Under the pieces are notes generated by a model, which made no database searches, was not told the origin of the DNA, and was given only the letters and a program-made list of their open reading frames with translations. Positions 1-7,394 of a stretch of 47,859 nt of DNA are shown piece after piece. Both the position numbers and the translations under genes were made by a program. How positions within the stretch are numbered: position 1 is the stretch's first letter; every line of letters starts with the position of its first letter. Origin of the DNA: CAZRIE01 sp964600075 (lineage in GTDB: Bacteria > Bacteroidota > Bacteroidia > Flavobacteriales > Flavobacteriaceae); NCBI GenBank assembly GCA_964600075.1, contig CAZRIE010000018.1, forward strand, positions 1-47,859. Direction: 5' to 3'.

Positions 1-367
1 AAAACTTCAACCTTTGAATCCTGTATTTCTTTGGCAATATGATAGTTTATTTAACTAATATTTTCCTATTTTAAATCTACAGATGCGACAGAACCAAAGC
101 TTTTAGTTATAAAAGGACTTATTGGAACTAACGATTATAATGTAGAAACTAAACGACATTGAAAACTTTCTTATAACGTGCTGAAAATCGGCCCTTAAAA
201 GTGAAATTGTGACGCCCACGTTACTTTTCCAGTACCAGAACACCGTAATAATTGCCAAAGCATAAGTCAATTTGGTGTTTCGATTGACATTGAAGTTGTC
301 GAAAAATGTATAAAAATTAGGGCAATAGCCCTAATTTCGTATTTTTGGATAACTAAACACCTTTGAA
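1..367. other. Left-edge intergenic region with a short coding-like relic
   Basis: No complete gene is visible. A stop-free plus-strand frame at 55-162 encodes about 35 residues ending in PKLLVIKGLIGTNDYNVETK-like sequence before TGA. It has no start codon and could be the tail of a decayed gene, but I do not recognise it. The rest is AT-rich with no open frame. The only ordered structure is the palindrome at 314-337, described separately. Confidence 0.4.
314..337. promoter_or_regulatory. Perfect 10-bp inverted repeat upstream of the TetR gene
   Basis: AAATTAGGGC and its exact complement GCCCTAATTT are separated by four bases, about 30 bases before the regulator's TTG start. A perfect palindrome directly upstream of an autoregulated TetR gene is a natural operator candidate. 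A weak terminator or leader hairpin is also possible, although the T-run that follows is short and interrupted. The structure is seen directly; its role is inferred. Confidence 0.5.
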
Positions 368-1012
368 TTGACGACGAAATATCGAATAATCCATCAGGCC
401 ATACGATCGTTTAATGCTTTTGGTATTGCCAATGTTACTAGCAGAGATCTTGCTAAGGAACTGGGTATTAGTCATGGTAATCTTGAATATCACTTTCCAA
501 ATAAAGAGATGCTTTTACTGGCCATTTACGACCAAATGAAAGAAGAGATGTCCAGATATTATCTAGGACAAGGCGAGGATATCGTTAGTCCAATAGCCCA
601 TTTTCATAAGCTCTTAGTGCGGTTGGAAGACTTTCAGCACGAATACCGTTTCTTTTGCCTCGACATTATGGAAATATGTAGAAAGTATAGCAAGGTTAAT
701 CAGGATCTTGAAGACAATATGCGGATTCGAACAACACAAATGTCCGGCTTTTTTGAAAGATTTTTGTCCATGAAATATATAAAGTCCGAACCCGTTGAAG
801 GCTATTATGAAAGGTTACGGCATACCATACGGATTCTACTGACATTTTGGAAGTCACAAGAAATAGTAGTCAAGAACCTCGAATTTAACGGGAGAGGAGA
901 AATGGCGGCTCATGTATGGGAGTTGCTTATCCCGCATTTGACAAAAAAAGGACTCAACGAGTATTTCAAAGTTATGGCAGACCAGCAATATGTTTTAAAA
1001 CAAGAACGATAA
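368..1012 (+). CDS. TetR/AcrR-family transcriptional regulator
   Basis: This 214-residue protein has an N-terminal TetR-type helix-turn-helix at about residues 5-50, with recognition sequence around SRDLAKELGISHGNLEYHFPNKEMLL. The remaining all-helical part is the ligand-binding and dimerisation region, which is too variable to name a ligand. TTG at 368 is the only reasonable start, because a stop lies six codons upstream in frame and there is no ATG near the HTH. Its stop codon overlaps the ATG of the RraA-like gene by one base (TAATG), so the regulator is co-transcribed with the catabolic genes. It probably controls that operon in response to its substrate or an intermediate, possibly through the palindrome at 314-337. 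Confidence 0.85.
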   Translation: MTTKYRIIHQAIRSFNAFGIANVTSRDLAKELGISHGNLEYHFPNKEMLLLAIYDQMKEEMSRYYLGQGEDIVSPIAHFHKLLVRLEDFQHEYRFFCLDIMEICRKYSKVNQDLEDNMRIRTTQMSGFFERFLSMKYIKSEPVEGYYERLRHTIRILLTFWKSQEIVVKNLEFNGRGEMAAHVWELLIPHLTKKGLNEYFKVMADQQYVLKQER

Positions 1013-1668
1013 TGAGCGAACAAGACTTACTAGGTGACCGATTAAGCGAATGCTATTCAGGGGCGGTCTATGATGTACTCCGCGCCATGGGCTATCCAGA
1101 TCAAACATTGCCAAATAACATTCGTCCTTTGGAAATCGGTCAAAAGATGGCTGGTCCGGTCTATACCGTTAGTGGACGTTATGACGATACGTTGGATGGA
1201 CATGAAACATTATTACAATGGACGGGGCTGCTTTCTAAGGCGCCAAAAGGAAGTGTCGTGATTTGTCAGCCAAATGATGACACCTTGGCGCACATGGGCG
1301 AACTTTCCGCAGAGACCCTTCAATTACGAGGTATTAAGGGGTATATCGTAGATGGCGGATGCAGGGATTCAGCCTTCATCAATAAAATCGGCTTTAAGGT
1401 ATTTTGTAAATATTATACGCCCGTTGATGTAGTTGGGCGATGGGTCGCTGATGGCTTTGAGGTGCCAATACAAATTGGTAAGGTGATAATTAATTCTAGG
1501 GATTATGTGATGGCAGACAGGGATGGTATAGTAATCATTCCTTTAAAAATTGCCGAAGAAGTAATATCCCGAACAGAAGAAGTGTTACGGACAGAAAGTT
1601 TGGTGCGAAAAGCAATTATGAGTGGTGTAGATCCTCAAGAAGCCTATTTGAAATATGGAAAATTCTGA
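1012..1668 (+). CDS. RraA-like aldolase/decarboxylase (HMG/CHA aldolase superfamily)
   Basis: This 218-residue protein belongs to the RraA-like fold. The family includes 4-hydroxy-4-methyl-2-oxoglutarate aldolases and oxaloacetate decarboxylases, as well as the E. coli RNase E inhibitor RraA. The active-site stretch is clear: GELSAET followed about 20 residues later by VDGGCRD, giving the Gly, Arg and Asp that bind the metal-pyruvate enolate. An upstream in-frame extension from 916 lies inside the TetR gene and was rejected in favour of ATG 1012. Its 3' end overlaps the next gene by 14 bases. Sitting beside a UxaA-type dehydratase, it may cleave the 2-keto-3-deoxy acid formed there into pyruvate and a second carbonyl compound. 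That pairing is inference. Confidence 0.8.
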   Translation: MSEQDLLGDRLSECYSGAVYDVLRAMGYPDQTLPNNIRPLEIGQKMAGPVYTVSGRYDDTLDGHETLLQWTGLLSKAPKGSVVICQPNDDTLAHMGELSAETLQLRGIKGYIVDGGCRDSAFINKIGFKVFCKYYTPVDVVGRWVADGFEVPIQIGKVIINSRDYVMADRDGIVIIPLKIAEEVISRTEEVLRTESLVRKAIMSGVDPQEAYLKYGKF

Positions 1669-1963
1669 TCAACTGATTCTTTTGGGATCCCATGACAATG
1701 TATTGATAGCCCGCAAGGAAATCATGCAAGGTAACACTGTCGTAATTGATGGAACCGACGTAGTATTGGTCCGAACCGTAAAATTGGGATTTAAAGTAGC
1801 CTCCAGATTAATTGATGCAGGTGAGAAAATAATCAAATATAGCGTCCCAATAGGGTCCGCAAAGACAATGATTCAAAAAGGGGAACTGGTACACGTGCAT
1901 AATATGAAGAGCGATTATTCACCCACTTATACCATTGAAAACCAAATTGATTATATGGAATAA
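1655..1963 (+). CDS. UxaA-family small subunit (SAF domain), altronate dehydratase/sulfolactate lyase type
   Basis: This 102-residue protein is a lone SAF domain. It has the family pattern SHDNVLIARKEI near the N-terminus, VKLGFKVASRLIDAGEKIIKY in the middle and GELVHVHNMKS near the C-terminus. In E. coli altronate and galactarate dehydratases the domain is fused to the catalytic part; in SuyA/SuyB sulfolactate lyase and some altronate dehydratases it is a separate small subunit, as here. It starts 14 bases inside the RraA-like gene, which suggests translational coupling, and it must work with the large subunit encoded from 2090. Confidence 0.85.
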   Translation: MENSDQLILLGSHDNVLIARKEIMQGNTVVIDGTDVVLVRTVKLGFKVASRLIDAGEKIIKYSVPIGSAKTMIQKGELVHVHNMKSDYSPTYTIENQIDYME

Positions 1964-2089
1964 AGATGCGGGTTTGCGAAAATGTGCACAAGTTTTCCGG
2001 TAAATTGAATTTGGATTATTTGGTGTAATGATGAGTACCGATGTATGCATTGATTTTGATGATAGCACAACGGTAGAGATATTTATAAT

Positions 2090-3316
2090 ATGGATCAAGA
2101 CAGTACTATACTAGCAACAACAGAAGATACATGGACCGGCTACCATCGTAAAGATGGTAGAAAGGGGATACGTAATATTGCCTTAGTGGCGTATTTGGTA
2201 GAATGTGCGCATCACGTTTGCACCGAAATTACATCTTATTTCAAGGGTAAGGAGGTACAGGTTATTGGTTTTGGGGGATGCTACCCGAACTCCCATGCCG
2301 ATAAAGTGATGAAACGGCTTTGTACCCACCCCAATGTCGGAGGGATATTATTGGTCTCTTTAGGCTGTGAAAGTTTTAATCGATTTGCTCTCGAAAAGGT
2401 CATTAAAGAAAGTGGTCGTCCGGTTTCGACATTGGTCATACAGGAAGAGGGAGGAACCCAAAAAACTGTGGACAAAGGTAGGAAATGGGTGCAGGAAGCG
2501 CTTGAAGAACTACAGTCCGTTCCTAAGGTAAAAATGGGTATTCAAGATTTGGCGATAGGAGCTATATGTGGCGGTTCAGATGCTACAAGTGGTATCAGTG
2601 GCAATCCGGCAGTAGGTTTGGCGTTTGATCGTTTGGTACAAGAAGATGCTATTGCCATTTTTGAAGAGACGGGTGAAATGATTGGTTTTGAAGAGCATAT
2701 TGCGTCAAGAGCCATAACCCCGGAGCTCGGTGAGGAACTGAGAAAATCCATCCAAAAAGCGGCGAAGTATTATACCATTATGGGGCATGCCAGTTTTGCG
2801 CCAGGAAATGCCGATGGCGGGTTGAGCACTATAGAGGAGAAATCTTTGGGTGCTTACAGCAAAGGAGGCAGTTCTAAGATTTCCGGTCTGCTGAAACCCG
2901 GTGATATTCCTAGAAAAGGAGGGCTTTATTTGTTGGATGTAGTACCTGACGGAGAACCGCGTTTTGGATTTCCTAATATCAATGATAACGCCGAGATCTC
3001 TGAACTGATGGCCTGTGGGTGCCATATCATATTATTCATTACCGGTCGAGGTTCCGTAGTTGGTTCCCCTATTGCACCGGTGGTCAAGGTTTGTGCAAAC
3101 CCCGAAACATTTGCCCGTATGGCAGATGATATGGATATCAATGCTGGAAAAGTTATTTCTGGTGAGGCTGATCTGGCAACCGTATCCGAAGAGATACTGA
3201 TTAAGATCAAGGAAACATCAAAGGGCAAAAAAACGGTGTCCGAAGCTTTGGGGCATCAAGAGTTTGTCTTGTTGTATAAAACATTTCAACCATTGGGGCC
3301 GTCATGTTTGCCCTAA
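2090..3316 (+). CDS. UxaA-family large subunit (altronate/galactarate dehydratase or SuyB-type lyase)
   Basis: This 408-residue protein has the UxaA C-terminal architecture: the opening GYHRKDGRKGIRN, FGGCYPN at about residue 60, LVSLGCES, AICGGSDATSGISGNPAVG at mid-protein, and ACGCHIILFITGRGSVVGSPIAPVVKVCANP towards the end. The conserved Cys residues fit the metal or Fe-S site of the family. It pairs with the SAF subunit 126 bases upstream. Members act on altronate, galactarate, glucarate or (R)-sulfolactate, and sequence alone does not separate these here. The nearby aldolase and symporter favour uptake and breakdown of a sugar acid or hydroxy acid. I leave out a gene symbol because the substrate is open. 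Confidence 0.85.
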   Translation: MDQDSTILATTEDTWTGYHRKDGRKGIRNIALVAYLVECAHHVCTEITSYFKGKEVQVIGFGGCYPNSHADKVMKRLCTHPNVGGILLVSLGCESFNRFALEKVIKESGRPVSTLVIQEEGGTQKTVDKGRKWVQEALEELQSVPKVKMGIQDLAIGAICGGSDATSGISGNPAVGLAFDRLVQEDAIAIFEETGEMIGFEEHIASRAITPELGEELRKSIQKAAKYYTIMGHASFAPGNADGGLSTIEEKSLGAYSKGGSSKISGLLKPGDIPRKGGLYLLDVVPDGEPRFGFPNINDNAEISELMACGCHIILFITGRGSVVGSPIAPVVKVCANPETFARMADDMDINAGKVISGEADLATVSEEILIKIKETSKGKKTVSEALGHQEFVLLYKTFQPLGPSCLP

Positions 3317-3357
3317 GCGGGGTCGGTTTAGATTTTTAGCAAATAAAATTGCAGAAT

Positions 3358-4962
3358 ATGTCAGTAATTGATGGAATTGTAATCGTTGCATACATCCTAG
3401 GGATTTTGGTCGTAGGATTGTGGGTCGTGCGTAAAAGAACTATGAGCGCCGAATCCTATTTTATGGCCGATCGTTCACTCAAATGGCCTGTAATAGGTGC
3501 TGCCTTATTTGCATCGAATATCTCTACCATCCATTTGGTGGGTTTGGCCGCTTCCGGTTTTAAGGATGGTCTGGTCTGGGGGAATTTTGAATGGATGGCC
3601 GTTTTTACCCTAATTGTTCTGGGGCTTATCTTCTCCCCCTTCTATTACAAGACCAAAATAGCCACCCTTCCTGAGTTTTTGGAAAAAAGATACAATTCTA
3701 CCTCCCGCACCTTTTTGGCTTTCTTTGCCTTGGTCGGGGCACTTTTCATACATATAGGGGTAAGCCTATATGCCGGGGCGGTCGTATTTGAACACTTTTT
3801 TGGGGTCAATGTATATGTTTCCATTTTGGCCATTTCGTTTATTACCGCTTTGTACACAATTATTGGAGGGTTGCAATCCGTAGTAATAACGGAGACCATT
3901 CAAACGGTCATTCTTATTGGCGGAGCCATAATTCTTACTATTTACGGATTTTTGGCCCTTCCAGAGCATGGAATCCATAGTTGGGAGGGCCTAAAGGCCG
4001 CGGCGAAACCAGAGCAATTAAGCTTGATACCCTCCGATTCAAATTCATCGGGACTTTCCTTTTTATCCATCATACTAGGGTACCCCGTTTTGGGAATTTG
4101 GTATTGGTGTGCCGACCAGACCATTGTGCAGCGGGTATTGGGTGCAAAAAGCCTAAAAGATGCCAAAACAGGTCCAATTTTTGCTGCTTTTTTAAAGATT
4201 TTTCCCGTATTCATATTAGTACTTCCTGGGGTTTTAGGGTATGTGCTTTTTAAAGATATCATTACGGATCCTAATGATACGTTTCCTGTACTTATTACAG
4301 AACTACTTCCAACAGGTTTAAGAGGATTGATGGCCGCTGCCTTGTTGGCTGCGTTGATGAGTACCATCGCCGCAGCCCTTAATAGCGCTGGTACTTTGGT
4401 TTCCATTGATATGTTTAAAAGGTACCAACCTGACATTTCCGATAAACGACAAGTACGGATTGGCAGGATAACCGCTCTTATAGTAATGATCATTGCTATT
4501 TTATGGTCTCCGCTCATCGCCAAGTTTAACAGTATATTTGAAGCCATTACCGTACTGCTGTCCGTGATTTCTCCACCCATCTCAGCTGTTTTTGTATGGG
4601 GTGTTTTTTGGAGAAGAGGAAATTATCAGGGAGCCAATGCCACTTTTATAGGCGGTTTTATACTGGGACTTATCGCCTTTCTAATTGACTTTCCCATCAT
4701 AGGAGATGTAAAGATTATTACTGATACTTGGGGAATATCTTTTATGATGCAAGCTTGGTGGCTCTTCGTTTGTAGTTCGATTATTTATGTTGGAGTTAGT
4801 TTGATGACGCCACCGCCCGATCCGGTGAAAATAGAAAACTGCACCTTAAGTTCCCCCCTGGCATTTTTAAAAAAGGAGGAAGGGGAGAAAACCAATATAC
4901 CCCTGTTATTATCATTACTTTTAATTGTTATTATGATTCTACTATATACAGTATTTAGTTAA
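3358..4962 (+). CDS. Sodium:solute symporter (SSS/SLC5 family)
   Basis: This polytopic inner-membrane protein of 534 residues has about 14 hydrophobic segments and SSS-family signatures: ESYFMADRSL after the first helix, SNISTIHLVGLAASGFKDG in the unwound TM1 region, TLPEFLEKRYN, and QTIVQRVLGAKSLKDAKTG. It resembles the vSGLT-like branch that moves sugars or sugar acids with sodium. ATG 3358 is preferred to a TTG nine bases upstream. It lies 41 bases after the UxaA large subunit and is the last intact gene of the operon, so it probably imports the operon's substrate. Confidence 0.9.
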   Translation: MSVIDGIVIVAYILGILVVGLWVVRKRTMSAESYFMADRSLKWPVIGAALFASNISTIHLVGLAASGFKDGLVWGNFEWMAVFTLIVLGLIFSPFYYKTKIATLPEFLEKRYNSTSRTFLAFFALVGALFIHIGVSLYAGAVVFEHFFGVNVYVSILAISFITALYTIIGGLQSVVITETIQTVILIGGAIILTIYGFLALPEHGIHSWEGLKAAAKPEQLSLIPSDSNSSGLSFLSIILGYPVLGIWYWCADQTIVQRVLGAKSLKDAKTGPIFAAFLKIFPVFILVLPGVLGYVLFKDIITDPNDTFPVLITELLPTGLRGLMAAALLAALMSTIAAALNSAGTLVSIDMFKRYQPDISDKRQVRIGRITALIVMIIAILWSPLIAKFNSIFEAITVLLSVISPPISAVFVWGVFWRRGNYQGANATFIGGFILGLIAFLIDFPIIGDVKIITDTWGISFMMQAWWLFVCSSIIYVGVSLMTPPPDPVKIENCTLSSPLAFLKKEEGEKTNIPLLLSLLLIVIMILLYTVFS

Positions 4963-4974
4963 AAAACCACACCT

Positions 4975-5091
4975 CTGAAAGCGGCATTAAAATATTGGCC
5001 AATACTTTTCCTTAGTATGGGACCAGTGACCTGCCACGAAACTCAAAAAGAAAACAACCAGGATTTTTTGGTGCCAAGTGTCGTATTATAG
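4975..5091 (+). pseudogene. Truncated lipoprotein N-terminus (relic)
   Basis: Reading on after the symporter stop, the same frame encodes a signal-peptide-like stretch, LKYWPILFLSMGPVTC, with a Cys at 5032 followed by a polar HETQKENNQD segment and then a TAG at 5089. There is no ATG at the head, and the frame ends at the edge of the AT-rich serine-hydrolase module. It looks like the start of a further lipoprotein gene of the operon, cut off when the adjacent DNA arrived. The reading frame is seen directly; the interpretation is inference. Confidence 0.4.
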
Positions 5092-5102
5092 AATCCTTTA
5101 CT

Positions 5103-5213
5103 TAAAGTTTTGCTTACGGTTTGTATTAGATTTGTTTAAGCACCTAATTTAGCAAATACAAACCGAACCTGCCGGTCGGCCGGTAGAGAATCTACGAGGA
5201 TTTTCGTAAGTAG
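5103..5213. repeat. Nested inverted repeat next to the serine-hydrolase pseudogene
   Basis: CGGTTTGTATT (5117-5127) is matched by its exact complement AATACAAACCG (5155-5165). Outside these, GCTTACG near 5112 pairs with CGTAAG near 5205, and a GC-rich near-palindrome CCGGTCGGCCGG lies at 5172-5183. The whole structure can fold into a long imperfect cruciform directly 3' of the pseudogene on its coding strand. It resembles the folded recombination or mobility sites found beside single-gene cassettes, but I cannot assign it to a named family. Confidence 0.5.
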
Positions 5214-5220
5214 TCTTACA

Positions 5221-6469
5221 CTAGCAATTAATTTTATACGATGTTCGCAGCTGGCCTATTTTAATATTTGTCAAGAGCGTTTCAGATTCCCCAGAATACG
5301 TCCTCACTATATTTTTTTCAGAATCGGTGTTTGCTATAAAGATTTTCCCTGTTCTGTTTTCTGTATTAAAATACATCATTGTATTTGTTCCAGGGTCACC
5401 ACCAGTAGGCCTAATAACGTTATAGGCCAATTCTTTATCTATAAAAATTCCTATGTTATAATTTTCTTTTCCTTCAAAAACCGTTTCTTTCAATTGAGAT
5501 TTGAAAAACTCTTTGTAACTATCTGAATTCATAACAGTTCCATTTACAGAATACCCTCTTATCAAATCTATAAGAAATTTACTCAAATCTGTACTTGAAG
5601 TAATGAGCCTACCATCTGGATAAGAGAGGATTTTATAATAGTGTAACTCTTGATTATCAAAATATAATTTTGAATAGTTAGTGCTATCAACATCTTCGAA
5701 AAACCAACTAGTTGAAGACATCGCTAATGGTTCAAATATATATTCTTTCGTGAATTCATTAAACGGTCTATCAGAAGCGGATTCTATAACTAGAGCACAT
5801 AAAGCTGCTCCTATATTACTATATTCATATACTTCTACGGGTTTCCTTTTTGAAAAAGTGGAAGAATTGTAAAACACCTCATCTTTCTTTAAAATTTACC
5901 TAAATATTCGGCTAAAAGCATCCAGTTTTTTGATGGATTTTGATAATATAATTCATATTTTTCTTTAAGATTTTCAGCTATGGGGATGTCATCTTTATTT
6001 ACATAAAAGGTTTCCATATAAATATCATTATCAACAATCGAACTTGTATGTGTAGCTAATTGTAATTAATTTATTTGGATAATTTGGATTTATAACCTTG
6101 AATGGTAAATGCTTATTGACTGGGTCATCTAAATCAACAAAATTCATTTCTTCAGCTTTTAAAAGAGCAACACCAATAAACACTTTAGAAATTGAGACGA
6201 TATTAATAAACGTACTCTCCGTATATTTTTTCTTTTTATTTACATCGGCATAACCAAAACCTTGGTTATAAACTATTCCAGTCGTGTCCACTATGGCAGC
6301 AGAAAATCCATTAAAAACGCCAGTATTATATAAACTATCCATTTCTTTATTGAAAGAGCTGGTTACTAAATCATTAGTTTTTTTCTTTATTGAATTCCGT
6401 TTTTTCATTCTTCCTATTTTGGCAAGAGTTACATAAAATTATTAATAAGAGAAAAACTGTGTTTTTCAT
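5221..6469 (-). pseudogene. Serine hydrolase/class C beta-lactamase-like lipoprotein, broken by three frame changes
   Basis: Pieces in different frames join into one protein of about 410 residues, the usual length for this family. Reading from 6469, a lipoprotein signal starts MKNTVFLLLIILCNSC. After a frame change in an A7 run (6378-6384) come the strand containing GFSAAIVDTTG and the nucleophile motif SISK. Near 6058 the frame changes again: ITI is followed out of frame by LATHTSS, where an I-T-I-R-H-L-x-T-H-T-S pattern is expected, which would fit loss of about eight bases. A third change near 5890 restores the part with the YSN motif and a C-terminal region. The DNA is clearly more AT-rich than its neighbours, which suggests foreign origin. 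It is inactive as it stands. Confidence 0.8.
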
Positions 6470-6587
6470 TTTTTGTTATTTGATTTGTGTTCCTATGTTT
6501 GCTTTCGTATTGATATAGTAAATTCTAACTATATTTTGTCCTACCTCTAAACGAATGGAGTTTTTAATGCCTTAAAAGTATTTTCAG

Positions 6588-7394
6588 CTACTTGGGTACT
6601 TCATAATTTTCCAATAATGCAAGTACCAGTTGGGCAGAGTTAACGGCCGCTACCTTAACAAACTTAAAATAATCGGAATGCGCTTGGGTATTGGCGTTAT
6701 CGCTACAACTTCTTATAACCACGTAGGGCAGTTCTAACATGGTACAGATCTGTGCGACGGCAGCGCCTTCCATTTCTGTGGCAATGGCCTTGAAATCACC
6801 ATAGAGTAATTTTGCTTTAGCGGGATCACTCACAAAGGTGTCCCCCGTAGCTATGGTACCCACAAAGAATTGGGGAAATTTGCCATTCAAAGGTTTCAAA
6901 CGAATACGCTGCGATACTTTTTTACTTTGTGCCAATAAATTCGGATCTACGGACAGGTATAATGGATTTTTATCATTGTTTTGAGCTAGATTTCTGGTAG
7001 GCCAGGTTTCAAAGGCTCCGGCTTTAAGTTCTCCAAAGTCGTATTGAATCAGATTCTCTGAGATGACGATGTCCCCAGGTTCGATATCTGGATGTAAACC
7101 CCCAGCCACACCAGTAAAAATAAGGGCGTCTAACTTAAAATTGGTGGCTAACATGGCCGTACTATAGGCTGCATTTACTTTTCCAATACCTGCTTTTAGA
7201 ATAACCACCTTTTGTCCTTTAAGAATACCCTTGTAAAAGGTAATGCCTCCTTTTTGAACTTCTTTTTTATTTTTTAAAGCATCTTTTAGTAAGCTTATTT
7301 CTTCATCCATGGCGCCCATTATGGCAATACGTTGCGATTGTGACGCCCAAAAACTAAGGAGCATAAAAACGAGCACTATTTGTTTTAGAGCCAT
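6588..7394 (-). CDS. Exported 5'-methylthioadenosine/S-adenosylhomocysteine nucleosidase
   Basis: MTAN hydrolyses MTA and SAH (and 5'-deoxyadenosine in some species) to adenine plus the ribosyl moiety. This 268-residue protein has the whole fold: GAMDEE at 27-32 (Glu32 matches the catalytic Glu12 of E. coli MTAN), FTGVAGG at 93-99, EMEGAA around Glu209, and the catalytic Asp232 in RSCSDNAN. Unlike the cytosolic enzyme, it begins with a hydrophobic stretch (residues 6-16) followed by ASQSQ, a plausible signal peptide, so a periplasmic enzyme is predicted. Its start overlaps the end of the purine permease frame by 10 bases. Released adenine could then be imported by that permease when it is intact. 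Confidence 0.85.
   Translation of the reverse strand: MALKQIVLVFMLLSFWASQSQRIAIMGAMDEEISLLKDALKNKKEVQKGGITFYKGILKGQKVVILKAGIGKVNAAYSTAMLATNFKLDALIFTGVAGGLHPDIEPGDIVISENLIQYDFGELKAGAFETWPTRNLAQNNDKNPLYLSVDPNLLAQSKKVSQRIRLKPLNGKFPQFFVGTIATGDTFVSDPAKAKLLYGDFKAIATEMEGAAVAQICTMLELPYVVIRSCSDNANTQAHSDYFKFVKVAAVNSAQLVLALLENYEVPK

Noticed and set aside
916..1011. N-terminal extension of the RraA-like protein
   Set aside because: It lies inside the TetR coding sequence in another frame and has no family similarity; ATG 1012 starts the conserved domain.
5103..5213. Integron attC site
   Set aside because: The required core-site ends are not recognisable and no integron integrase is present; kept only as a nested inverted repeat.
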